Origin: Siphonodentalium dalli
Lineage: Eukaryota; Mollusca; Scaphopoda; Gadilida; Siphonodentaliidae
Direction of reading: 5' to 3'
Assembly (NCBI GenBank): GCA_032622095.1
Contig: CP136068.1
Location: 128,783,989 to 128,847,988, forward strand
DNA length: 64,000 bases
Of this stretch, positions 21,644 through 34,100 are shown one piece after another; position 1 is the first letter of the stretch, and every line of letters starts with the position of its first letter. Made by a program: the position numbers and the translations under genes. The notes beneath the pieces were generated by a model. That model saw only the letters and a list, made by a program, of their open reading frames with translations. It had not been told where the DNA came from and ran no database searches.

Positions 21644-21918
21644 CTTTAGTTCATTGAGTATGGTCGTCATTGATCATGATGGTAGCTTCGATAGTCGTTT
21701 TTAATGAATCTCCCTGCCTTCCTCTGTATTTTTTCAAGGAGATCAATTTCTTTTTGTTGGTATATATGGATCCCAGATGGTTGAGCCGTAGTCCATGATG
21801 GATCGGACTAGGAATAAGTAGGCTATCTGTTTGAGTTTTCCTGGCATGAACTTTAGGTTGCGGCGTAGAAAGCCCAGTGTTGAATTTGCTTTCTTAACGT
21901 TTCTTTGATATGTTGTTA
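21644..21918 (-). pseudogene. LINE reverse transcriptase thumb fragment
   Basis: The minus strand reads ETLRKANSTLGFLRRNLKF, LKQIAYLFLVRSIMDYGS and TIWDPY, then after a frameshift LLEKIQRKAGRFIKNDY. This aligns with the thumb of the plus-strand LINE fragment at 16620-16830. It is about 90 codons only, and directly abuts the hAT relic and a SINE. Confidence 0.75.
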
Positions 21919-21920
21919 AT

Positions 21921-22600
21921 GGGAGTGTGATGGCCGAGTGGTTAGCGTGTTCGACTACTGGCCAGAGGTTTCGCTTGGACCCCGGATCGATTCACCTCGA
22001 TCCTCGACAATTCAAAAAGTCGGGATCTCTGATCGTGCCTATATAAAGTACCGTGTATGCCTCGCTGAGGTGTGGTTAAGCGGTAATCCTCTCCCGCCCG
22101 GTGTTATGTACAGGGATGACACTGGTTTGATCACGGCGTCCCATCGGGTGGGGACGTTAATGGCTGTCCCGTGTACAACCATGTGTGCACGTTAAAGAAC
22201 CCTACTGTTGGCAAAGATCCACAGATGAATGGCAAAATTCCTGTCTAAATTCCTCCCTTCGGGGCGTAAGCTTCCAGTACGTTGTAGATATGTAGATAGT
22301 GTTACCTGCCTAACAGGGTATGTAGACAAGTATAGACATAAAAATTTCAGGCCTGTCGATTTGAGTCACAGTCTGGTTCGCAAGCGTGGTAAAATTACTC
22401 CTCCAGGTATACTGTATATATGTACAAGTACTAACAAGTCCTACTAAAAATACCCCTCCATATAGAATAACAATACTAACACAAAGTCTATATACAGCCG
22501 TACGTGTGAGTGTGTATGCCAACGTCGGGCCATCGGCGGTTCTCCTGACATAGGAGGTATTTACAATATAAGATAAGAAGATAAGATAAGATAAGTTAAT
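21921..22600 (+). mobile_element. tRNA-derived SINE with conserved central region and (ATAAG)n tail
   Basis: The head has a pol III A-box-like TGGCCGAGTGGTTAGCG and a B-box-like GGATCGATTC about 40 bases on, resembling a Ser/Leu-type tRNA. Downstream are GGGACGTTAATGGC and GTGTGCACGTTAAAGAACCC, words I associate with long-lived metazoan SINE central domains (recollection, not searched). The element ends in ATAAGATAAG repeats at 22568-22596. The part 22210-22560 may include another insertion. Confidence 0.65.
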
Positions 22601-23722
22601 ATGCATATGTGTGTTGTCCATTTTAGGTCGTTTGAGATTTCTAGTCAGAGGTAGGCCAATCTGTTGTGTGCCACTTGTTTTAGGTTTTGTCCATCTAGTT
22701 TGTACATCTTGTCAAGTTTCTTTTGCATGCTCATCACATAGCACTTCTTTGCACTGAAGGACATTCAATGCAAATCTTAAGAAGATATTAATCCGCGCGG
22801 TTATTTACTTGGCGCGATGCCAACTATCCCGGGAATCATCAGCTGTTACCCACTAGTGAGAAATAAGAACATATCTAATGGATTTTTAAATGATAGGCCT
22901 ATATTGGGGTTTCATGTGATATATATAGATATATTCGATTTTATGATATATGCCTACCGTATATTCATATTCATTCATTAAATTTAAATGAATTATTGAA
23001 ATCACAAAATAGGTAATATATAAATCGAAGAACGGCGGCTCATAGATATTTTCCCTCTCAAAATTATCTCTCGAAATGGCCGATGGCCCGTGCTTCAGGT
23101 TGTCCAAGAAAGATCGTACCCGGATCCAGATGACCCATCCCCCCGTTCAGTTTTTAATAGAAATCAAAATGGCGTCCTCCATGTCTCAGGTTATATTTTG
23201 GAAATATTATCACAATTTTACACTAGTTTACACGGTTTATCGTCTTCCAAGTATTTGCAGTAACATTAGATAGTTTATTTAACACTCGATAGTTGAAATA
23301 GTTATGGCATTATCTTTTCTGAAATTTGTTATGCGAGATCATTATGATTTTAGAATAAGTGAAACCATCACTGCATCAGTAGACAGTACATTTAATTTCT
23401 GCAGATCTCAAAAACATCTGTAGATATTGCAGTGCAGGAACCTTTCAGTTATAGACGCACTGGTCCAGGTGCTACCACGGCCGAGTAACTTTATAACCAT
23501 GTGGTGACTCCAGTAGCGTTCTTTAACATGCATGTAGTATGATGTACACGGTCACGGGTCAGTCATTAATGCCCACGCCCGATCGGACCGATGCATGACG
23601 CGTTATATATGCAGTAGGTCCTGATATTTGCGTAGGTCCCTCAATTCGCGTAGGTCCCTGTGGTAATGCCATAGTACATGCTTGGTTGACTGATTCCCAA
23701 ACCTGATAGGTTTGTTTGCTAA
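22601..23722. other. Intergenic, no gene seen
   Basis: A/T-rich with GC-richer patches near 22790-22830 and 23560-23660. The words GTAGGTCCCT and CGTAGGTCCCTG repeat at 23620-23660 and recur near 28440-28490, suggesting a dispersed repeat. No bounded element was defined. Confidence 0.35.
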
Positions 23723-23725
23723 TTA

Positions 23726-24545
23726 GTGAACGTTCAGACGACCACGATTCCATCGTAAGTGGGGGAATCGGGCCCTACGATATCGTGGATAGTTTGTTCA
23801 CACAATTGCGATGTCGTCGTACATTATGATATCGTAGGTTGTTCCTAAAGCATGTGATTGACTACTCTCGGGCTCCAAATAAAAGTGCAGGCCCAAATAA
23901 TAGTGCAGGGGGGGGGGGGGGGGGGGGGGGGGGCTACCATTGAAAGTTAATAAAAGTGCAGACCCAAATAATAGTGCAGGGGGAAATCTGAGCAAAATAT
24001 CAACTGTTGTTAAACAAATTATTTTTATACACTATAGCAGGTCAAGTATAGGAGTCAACAAGGTATGTATCATGCAGTTTTTTGAATGCCATATACATGA
24101 ATATGTACATGCATAAAGTTACCAGTAAGCTCATCATTTTGATATCAGAATCATATAGAAATATTGAGTTTGTGTTGATTGGGGGTGGGGATGTCGGACC
24201 TGCGGCGATCAGCCGCGGATATGCTCGCGGGTGTCTGGAATGGACAATTCATCACTCGAGACCAAAATATATCATGAAGAAATTTTATATCGCGGAAATG
24301 GCCACGAATAAGCCTAGGCTTACTGCCAGATCCCTTTATCTCATATGAATGTTTGTGTATGTTATATATGTATTTATGTGCCTTTTGAGAAATAAAATAT
24401 TGTTTACACTAAAATCAAACAGTGCTTGATATTATTTTTTTACCTACGATTTTGACGTGAGCATGCGCAGTCCAACTACCGGTTACTTCTAGTACGATGG
24501 AAACCTTTCCACTTACGATTGTATCGTGGTCGTCTGAACGTTCAC
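23726..24545. mobile_element. TIR element flanked by TTA (Harbinger-like candidate)
   Basis: Ends GTGAACGTTCAGACGACCAC and GTGGTCGTCTGAACGTTCAC are exact complements and the arms extend to about 36 bp. TTA flanks both sides (23723-23725, 24546-24548), as expected for PIF/Harbinger insertions. Inside is a poly-G tract (23910-23932) flanked by repeated CCAAATAATAGTGCAGG. No transposase is seen. Confidence 0.82.
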
Positions 24546-25050
24546 TTACGGTAGTAATGCTGAAGGGGTCATTCTCCCCAACAAAAGTGCTAACAAATTG
24601 TGCTGAAGGGTACACAGGTTTTGAAATTGCATTCTAAAGGACTTTCAGTTTTCGTATTTGCCATGATTTCTGTTAGAGAGTAATTGTTAACGTTCCAATG
24701 AATATTAAAATGTGCTGAACACAAACTGCTAATGGGCACCAGACTTTCATAAGCACAATTTAAGTAATGGTCTTCGTGCCAATCACAAACCCTGTGTACC
24801 CTGCAGCACATTTTCAAACCCTGTGTACTCTTGAGTGCCTAATAAACGTACATGTACGATTGTTAAATTTGAGTTAAAATTCCCGCCTTAACGATCGTTA
24901 TTTGGCCCTGCACGTTATTAAATTTGGCGGTCGAAATATGTCAACCAATTTTATTTTTTATACAGGGATGATTTGTGATTTTGAACAAATAAAGCGTGTG
25001 TGTGTTGATTCGTACACACGTTCGAAGACTCAGTTATCTACACATCGAAA

Positions 25051-25289
25051 CTATTTCTGTCACAGGATTTTCTTTGAACCAATCAAAACATCCGATATTA
25101 GTCCCCCCAGGGAATCGCTTCTTGTATCATCGATGTCATTTCTTAAACCATTGCCCGAACACGTGGTCATTCGGTGCTATTTCTATCACAGACTTTCTTT
25201 GAACCAATCAAAACATCCGATAATAATTGCCCCCCGGAAAAGCTCAATGACATAATTTTTAAAGGAGCACCGAACACGTGGTTATTTGG
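25051..25289. repeat. Two-copy tandem duplication carrying CCAAT and CACGTG
   Basis: Period 126 bp. Each unit contains CTTTGAACCAATCAAAACAT and CGAACACGTGG. The CCAAT and palindromic E-box are thus duplicated with fixed spacing. Whether this is a promoter or enhancer or just a diverged repeat is open; no transcript start is obvious nearby. Confidence 0.6.
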
Positions 25290-26976
25290 TGCTGCGCGCA
25301 GGTATTTAGTATTGGACACAAAGTGACAATATTACATGAGGGGATATATGTAATAGGTATTTTATATCTCGCAAATTAGATCTGATCTGAACCTCTTACT
25401 AGTATGATATAAAGATATACTAGTCCATCACTATTCAAGTGTTTAAAAAATGAGACTTCAGTGGGGAAAAAGATAGTCGTGAATTTAAAAAAGTAAACCT
25501 GCACCCCCCCCCTTTTGCGTTGAAATAATGGGTTAGTCCGAACTCTCCAGTTATGTCTTAATGACGGTGACTGTCGCCTGTCAGGTTCTATTTGGGAGCA
25601 ACAAGTTTACCCATGTTTAATTGTTGTTGGTACCTGATAATAAAAATGGGATTGGGTATTTATATACTGGTACACTATACAAAGTATTCTGGTGGTTCAT
25701 TATGGATACTTAGTACTGGGGGAGTTAGGGGTTAGGGGGTCTCCCTTCCTACTAGTAGTATTAGTGGGTGATTTTTGTATATGTTAAATTATCTCGCAAA
25801 ACATTCCGGTACTACTAGTAGTATATATATCCTTGGATCCCAAATTGTATTTAGTATTAGTACTAGTACTTACTAGTAAGGATACTATTGCTGAATATAC
25901 AATCCATTTCTCAAAGTGGATTACAATGTAGTAATAACATATAAATTAGTACTAGTACAACTGTACTAGTACAATAATAGGATGAGCTATGGTAGATTTT
26001 AAATGAGTATTTCAATAGATTTGTGGAAATTTCCACCCTGAATGATTATACTGCCCTGTATGTTTATTAAAAAATTGGGAATATTCCGCCCTTTATGTTT
26101 ATTCCGCCCTGTATGTTTATTAGGCACTCAAGAGTACCCTTCAGCCTTAGTAATACAACCACTTAAGAGATGAAGCTTGACTATGATTATGTGATTTCTG
26201 ATCTGATCCGGAAAATAAGAGGATTATCAATTAAATTACCAGTGATTACTGGCTTCGGGATAAGATATTAACAGGAGGATTGGATATATTTTGCATTTCT
26301 GCATGGTGTGGAATATATGATTATCACATTTCTCGATTCATCAGTATAGGTTCTGGGTGAGTTTGTGGGTCTGATTTGTCTTTAAAATTTCTCCAAATGT
26401 CCGTCAATTTCTACGTATGGTTCCATATATCTGCTGCAACTTTATTTTTACGGAACTGTTCTGAGTTTTAATTGTCCGAAACCGAAAATACTATGCTCTA
26501 ATTTGTAATACTCACCTTTAACTACACTGTATACTATTTTAACGAAGTCCACTAGAGGTTTTAATTTCCATTCAACAGCCTGCTATTCAATAGGATAATA
26601 TCTTATATATATATAACAATTTCGATCCAATGGAAACTTTAAATAATTACCGTGAAATTGGGGTAAGTAATAGGTCTAGTTAAATTTTATATTTATATTT
26701 TCATAATTAATTTATAGTTATATTTATAGCCAATAGTTATTGAGGCTATGACATTTTAAAATAAAAAGTACTATAAATGTTAGTAATATTATATATAAAT
26801 ACACCAATACAGAACACTTTAATTTGTTAATTAGAATTAATGCAAATAGTCACAAACCAAATAAATAGTTTCCTAATTTCTTCTGCATAAAAAACCTGAC
26901 ATTTATTTGACCAACCAGAACGCAGAGATGACCGTTAGAAAAATATACGTCCAACTCCAATAAAAACTTGGTAACT
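25290..26976. other. Intergenic, ACTAGT-rich low-complexity tract
   Basis: Between 25750 and 25985 the sequence is built from overlapping ACTAGTA/TAGTACTAGT palindromic words. GATTCCGCCCTGTATGTTTA-type phrases repeat near 26040-26120. No coding sequence was recognised. Confidence 0.4.
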
Positions 26977-26978
26977 TA

Positions 26979-27825
26979 CCCTGCTGGACAAAACAAGTGT
27001 CCACTTAAACGTGGTGCGGTCAGCGTTGCCACCGTGGCCGAAATGCAACTACACCGCGGCTCCACCGGCTAACTACAGTTGGTTACACTGGTGTAAATAA
27101 GGTTCCGAGCGACATCTAGCGGATGCGGGAGGAATATATAGGAGAGAATAAAATAGACACTGGGCCCTGATTGGTCAATAGCCTTGTGTGCTTTTCACAT
27201 AAAAAAATCATCACACCTCTTCCCTATGATTTCCCATAGGTAAAATAACCATTGGCACAGGAATTAACCCTTTGTAGTGAAGTTTGAATTTTTTGGTGTG
27301 GTCTAAAATATGACTGTATTTTTTTATGCGGTTCTGACACTAGTTACGAAAACATACGATTTAAAGGCGAATTCCCTGCTAGACAGACATGATTTTTTTG
27401 TGTAAAAAGTTTCCCAAAATGTCAATTTTTCAGATTTAAAGAAAATTTTGGACCCAACATTTATATTGCCAACACTATACGCTAAAACGTTAGCACTGAG
27501 GCCTATGGAAAACATTTACACCAGTGTAACCAGTTGGGCCGCTGTGTACTTGCCATTCGGCCATGGTGTAGTTGCAGCCGTGTACGTTCATTAAACTGAA
27601 AAAAATATGATACAAACCAGAAATCTAGCCACGGTGTACATGCCATTCGGCCGCGTTGTAGTTGCCTATCGGCCATGGTGTACTTGCCGTTCGGCTGTAG
27701 TTTTATTGCCTTTCGGCCGCGGTGTACTTGCCGTTCGGCCGCAGCGCTCAGTTATAAACTCTTACACCGCGGCCGAACGGCAAATACACCGCGGTGTCAA
27801 TTGACACTTGATTTGTCCAGCAGGG
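26979..27825. mobile_element. TIR element, family H, with GC-rich subrepeats and a nested insert
   Basis: CCCTGCTGGACAAAACAAGT at the left pairs with a slightly diverged end ACTTGATTTGTCCAGCAGGG, and TA flanks both sides. The interior is made of about 23-bp units around CGGCCGAACGGCAA in both orientations, with ACACCGCGG linkers. A second element occupies 27082-27530. A smaller relative is at 29865-30239. TA duplication suggests Tc1/mariner. Confidence 0.82.
27082..27530. mobile_element. Nested 449-bp element with 6-bp duplication
   Basis: Ends GTTACACTGGTGTAAAT and ATTTACACCAGTGTAAC are complements. CAGTTG flanks both sides (27076-27081, 27531-27536). Excising it restores the family H subrepeat order CTACAGTTGGGCCGC. 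Non-coding; superfamily not assigned. Confidence 0.8.
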
Positions 27826-28144
27826 TAATTAGCTGGCTAATTAGTTATTCAACATATCTGTACTGAGTTTAATCTAACATCAGATTACTGATAAATGTGG
27901 CAATCGTTCACCATAGCCTCATCACAATCATGCGGATATTTGTGTCTGAAGTTTGCACTGAGTGAAATAAATAGTATTAAATACAATTGTAATCTATATA
28001 ATATCAAGGGCTGAATAAAAAATTATTAATACAAAAAATAAGTTTGCGCCATTACTGGGTGTTTGTTGGTACGTGTAGTAACCTTGCCGTTGATAACATA
28101 ATATGATAATTTATGTTTATAAACATTTTGATTATAATTATACA

Positions 28145-28195
28145 ATGAACACAGCAAACTACCCTGTACGCACTCTTGACGGCTATCGTGGATCG
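28145..28195 (+). CDS. UBX-LRR gene exon 1 (putative start)
   Basis: ATG in context ACAATGA, 17 codons (MNTANYPVRTLDGYRGS), donor GTAAGT, phase 0 into exon 2. The choice rests on splice site and phase only; a different first exon is possible. Confidence 0.5.
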
Positions 28196-31100
28196 GTAAG
28201 TCGCATATTGAATAATTTTGAATGAATATGAAAGCCTCAGTACCTAACTAAATTAAAAAAAAATAAAAAAAAAATCTGAAAGAAAAAAAAACTAATCTAA
28301 AAAAAATATATATATATACCGCCCCCCCCCCCCAAAAAACAAAAAAACAATGAACTGTCATATACAGTGTTCACTTATTGATAATACTAAGCAATGCTTA
28401 GTCAATAAAGCATGTACGTTTGCATTACTACGGGGACCGATGCGAACTGAGGAAACTACGCTGGGACCTACGCAAATGTAGGGACCTACTGCATAATGCA
28501 GTACCCGATTGGACAGCGTACTGCACCCACGACAACATACCTGGACAAATGCTGTAATGGGGGAAGTCGCCGTTTTGCATTCGGATCTTTATTCAGTGAT
28601 CTCGAATGAGACTTTTCAGCCTGACAAACTTGGTATCTGATCGAGTTCTTATTTTTGTCAGAATACCCTGACCAGGTTGCGATCCATGCCAGGTCCGCTA
28701 ACATGAGAGACCAGTATGCTACCTCTCCTCTACCGACTTCCTTGTCACTCAGTGACTCACTCACTGTGACTGTCACATGCATGGTCACTGGAAATCACTA
28801 GTGTCAGCCTAATTCACAATGAAATTACGATTTTTAAAGATTTATTTAAAGTTTTATTAGAGAGAGTGAGTGGTAGAATCTTCCGTGCACTGTTTCGAGA
28901 AAGCTTACTGCGCGGAGTGTTCTAGATGAACAGATGATTAGTGGTAGTACCACGGTTACTGGACATACTAGTAAAGTCCCAAAATAAGGTTTTAATCAAT
29001 TTATAAATTGGTACAACTAATATACGGTTACTGGACATACTAGTAAAGTCCCAAAATAAGGTTTTAATCAATTTATAAATTGGTACAACTAATATAAATG
29101 CTCAAGTAATGAAAGCATTACCAAATAGCCGGACAAACATAACCTAAATAAACGCACTAAGCACAAAACACTGAGCATATATCGCATGTTTCCTATAAAT
29201 AACTCATCTACAACTCATCTGTTAACCCTTTACCCAACAAAACGGCCAAAAACGCCCAAATAAAGCTTCAACAGCCTAAAATATCTTCAGTCTGTCTCAA
29301 TAACACCAAACAAATATGGATATCATTGGAACCAGTTCATTGACCACATTGTGATGGTTACAGTTATGCCCTGTGCCAATGCATTCTCTTATATATGTTA
29401 GTCGACCATAGGTTGCCTCGCATATATAAGAGAATGCATTGGCCTAAAAAAAAAATGTTTTTAACACTTTTTACCATTTTTTCTTACAACAATTTTATAA
29501 TTTTTTCTTACATTTTTATCATTTTTAATATGTTAAGCCAATGCATTCTCTTATATATGCGAGGCGACCTATGGTCGACTCGCGTATATAAGAGAATGCA
29601 TTGGCACAGGGCCGTTCTGTTGGGTAAAGGGTTAACATCATTTCGGATGCCAAATTAATGGAGTTTGAAACATTTTTCACAATTAGCAACGAGTGACTCT
29701 GGAAAAAAGGGCATGTGTTCCGACACAGAACATCAGTCTTTCCAACTTCCGATTGAACAAGCATAGATGGCGACGAGTCACTTGGCACTAAATGTGACAA
29801 TGTTTCAAACTTCATTAATTTGGTGTCTGAAATGATTTTATCGCTGCAGATATGTCGATGAGTACCCCGCTGGACAAAACAAGTGTCCATTGGCACCGCA
29901 GTGTATTTGCCGTTCGGCTGCGGTGTCAGAGTTTGTAACTGCAGTTGAGCACCGCGGCCGAACGGCAAGTACACCGTGTCCCAACAGCAAGTACACTGCG
30001 GCCGAAAGGCAACTACACCGCAGCCGAACGGCATGTACACCGTGGTTAGATTTCTGGTTAGTATCGTCTTTTTTCAGTTTAATGAACGTACACCGCGGCA
30101 ATTACACCATGGCCGAACGGCAGGTACACCGCGGCCCAACTGTAGTTAGCCGGTGGAGCCGCGGTGTAGTTGCATTTCAGCCACGGTGGCAACGCTAACT
30201 GCACCGCGGTTAGGTGGACACTTGTTTTGTCAAGTAGGGTATGTTATTTACAGAAAACATGGAAGGGCTAATTTTTGTTGATATTTTAATTTCAGAACAT
30301 AGATGACGTGATGGCTTGCTTGCTGTCTATGGGATTTGAAATTAAGGATTGTCAAGATGCGATTCAGTATGGCAAAATCACATCAGAAGCAGCTGTTGAA
30401 TGGTGAGTACCCAGTCCTTCCCAGGAGACGGGAGTGATTGCTCTCGCACCCGTACGCACTTGTAATTTTCTAATCACGGGTGCTAAATTTCACACCCGTC
30501 CCTCATCTCAAAATACTTATGGAGACTATAATTGTTGCTTCAATAGTGAACTATTTTAAGGTTTACTGGGATCCTTTACCATCTCAGTACCACTATGTCA
30601 TATTAAAGTGTAATTAGACATAGGTCTATTGCACAAAGTCTTTTTGTTTGAGAAAAACCCAACTGACAATTATAGTTTGGGTGCAATATTACACCCGTCT
30701 TCTGAATTACGGGAACAAATAAATGCTCTCGCAGTGTTTTCCTCGTGGGAAGGACTGAGTACCGCTGAATTGGTTGTTACCCTATGACAGGGTTTCCGCT
30801 AGGGGTTGGGGGAATGTGGCCGTATTTGGGAAGCACATACCAGGTGCCCTGTCAGGAGAAAATTTGGATGTTTATCACTGGAAAGGAGCCATTTCCTTGC
30901 ACTTGAGACAAGCAGGAACATTCAAGCTTCGTATAGAAACCAAATTAAAACAGATCGTCTTTCTTAGATCTCAAGTTAATGAATCAGAAGCATGTAAGCA
31001 CAACAGTACACGATGGATACAACAACTTTTATTTAAACAGTAGCAATATTAAATGCCAACTTCAAAGACTACCGCGGTTAGCAAAAGACACGCTGTCTCA

Positions 31101-34100
31101 CTGTCTAGCAGTAACAGGTGTTACATCATGAGATGAGCACGTGTTACACATGTTCTGCATGCCTGGTTTCTTTGTATTTTGTTCACAGTTCCGATCAAAA
31201 CAAATTGTTGTAGAAGCAAAAGCCATTCCTCAGACGGAGATGACTTCATGCTGGATTCGTATACCTAATGGATAATTCTATATTCATTGGATAGGGAATA
31301 AATACATGATAATAACTATGAATAATTTAATTGTTTTATTTTTAAATAAACATTTCTTTGACACAGACCTTGTGTTGGCGGAAAAAGTTCTGCACTTTTC
31401 GTCACAGCGACTGCCAAAACTCACATGTGTTCATGGTTGTAGCTCATAAACCCCCACCCAAATGACTTAACGATGTATATTGCACATTTTGATAGGGAAT
31501 AGTGGGTCAGAAAGTTGGGACTTATTGATAGTAATCTACTGTAAATTAAAATGCGAGAGTCTGATTACTAATAAATACTCGCCCGATAAAGCGTTACACA
31601 GGATGGTGTAGACAACTGTACACAATCATGGTCCGCGCTACTGATCATGTCTTATTCAGGCACCAAGTGTAGGATTCCTTGCAATCTGTTAATCATCAGT
31701 GTCGGTGATCGCTCGTCCAGTGTAAAAAGGGAACTGAGCTAGGTCTGTGGCACTTTTGTGACCAATATTAAGTCAAGGTTGGTGAGGGGAATTGAGGCCG
31801 CTGGACGGCCGGCCTGCCGTAGTAGTGGAAACCCTGCCTATGATACTAGGTTAACCAGGTTCGTAAAATTGGTATTCTGTTTCCCAAGTTAGCTGAAAAG
31901 TCACCCATGATGTTGAGATGTTGTGGTTTGGTTTAATAATTTTTAGATGCATTATTTGGCATATTATTGAGAAGTATTTACCATTTTATGACTGGAGCTG
32001 CACTGATGCAGCATTAAAGAACCTGTGCCAGTGCATTCTTTGATGTTTGCAAGAGATATACATGTATAAGAGAATGCACTGGCTTACAAGGTCAAGGTAA
32101 GTATTGTTAGGCCAATATATTCTCTTATATATACGAGGCTCTCTTTGGGAGACTCGCATATATAAGAGAATGCATTGTCACAGGGTTTTCGCAAAAAATC
32201 TGGAGGCTCCAGTCATGGAAGGATTAATGGATTTTAAAGATTGTTATCTCTTTCCTAAAATTTCTGTATATATTCAGGAGTATACATATTAAAGGTACAC
32301 AATCTGATTTAACGGCCCTAAATTACTATTTCTTTGATTTTGGAGGTAAAAACTATTATATTTGATCGGAGTCGAGGAACCCACCCACCAATGCCCAGAG
32401 TTATCAGATTTCGAGTTTTGAAATCTGTTATTTCCCCACCTCGATTATTTGGCGGCCTGGCAAATATTTGACCAATACCGACCGCCATACTCTCGATACC
32501 AAATTGCGATGAATAAAATGTTGATATACCATGTTTAACAATTTTTGGGCAATTTTATAATATAGTTGAAAGTGGTTAGCTTATTTTTTGGCAATTAATC
32601 AATTCTGATAACTTAAGCGATATCTCAAGAAATGTTGTTGCTGTTGGAATCTGAAAATATGGGAACCATCAAATCGGATTGAGTACCTTTAAATATATTT
32701 GGGTCAGAGACAACAAGTCAACAGGAGCTTCTATAAGATTTTCTAATTATTTTTGCACGAACTGCAGTGCAAACAGTGGCAGAAAATGTGTCTATTTTTA
32801 GAACATTAAACTACTAGTATTCAGCTGTGATGTGTGTATCTTTCTCGATTGAAAATTCATGGTTGTTCACAACCACGAAAACCATGAAAATTGGACCACC
32901 ATGAAAAATTTATTTTACAGTGTGCTGACCGATATTATTGGCCTGCAACACGAAGAAAACATTGCATCATTCGACTTTTGTTTACTAGGTCTAGAAGATC
33001 GCTAACCTATAATGATCATTTGTTGGCATTTGTTTTAGGCTGATAGCGGGGAAGCCAGGGTATGCAGAGAGCAACAAACCAAGACTAAACCTGATGTCAC
33101 CCCAGGTATGTTAGAGATGTTTCATGCAGAATAATTTGCTGGTGGGTTTCAAAATACTGTTTATTTGTGAGTCTTACAAGGGTGATAAATAATTAATTCT
33201 GGTGCCATATTTATGCCATTTAAAAAAAATACAGGACGTATTATGTTATTGGTCCGTCCATTTGCTATTTCATTTCCAGATGATAACTTTAGGAAGTCTG
33301 AACTGAATGAAATGAAATTTGGTATGTGAGTTTACTAAACTAGACCAATATACAGGACATGTTCAAATTTGGAAATAACAAATGAAACTTGGTATGTGGG
33401 TTTACCAGCATAAAATACTGGTCAAGTTCAAATTTGGGTTCCGCCCACCAATTTTCACCAGAGTTATGTTTTTTTTGTTGGAATTTTCACTCATTTTTCT
33501 TTTCCGTATGATAACTTTAGGAAGTCTGAACTGAATGAAATGAAATTTGGTATGTGAGTTTACTAAACTAGCCCAATATACAGGACATGTTCAAATTTGG
33601 GTTCCACTCGCCAATTTTCACCAGAGTTATGGCCCTTTGTTTAAATTACCACAGGCATATTTTGCCACGCCCTAGTGATGCTCTTGTCCTATATACATCA
33701 GCCCTTGAAATTAGGAAATATGTCCCATGGCAAATTTAATGCTGTGGCACTATAGATTCCACATGTTGCCACAGTGTTCCCCACAGCATTGCTTATTGCG
33801 GTGGCCAATTTCGAGGACTGTATACATACATGTAAGTAACAATCCATGTTTTCTCTATTTTCATATGTTTCAGGTGTTACTCACACCAGGATTTCATCAC
33901 GAAAATATCTAATTTGCAAATTGTCTCTACTCTGGCTATGCCCACAGAGATCATATTCTGCTCATTCAAAACATGGGACCTTTTGTGTGTTCTGATGGGG
34001 AACTTTATAATATTGAACAAACAATGCAGGGAATATATATTTTTGTTAATTCTTGTTCCTTAATAATGCATATGAAAGTAGGGGTGGTCCCAGCTCGAGA

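Noticed and set aside
21921-22010. A tRNA gene
   Set aside because: A- and B-box-like words are present, but the acceptor stem and anticodon arm do not pair properly and the sequence runs into a conserved SINE body with an (ATAAG)n tail.
30774-31043. 89-codon open frame in intron 2
   Set aside because: It lies within a non-autonomous hAT-like element and has no transposase or host domain motif.
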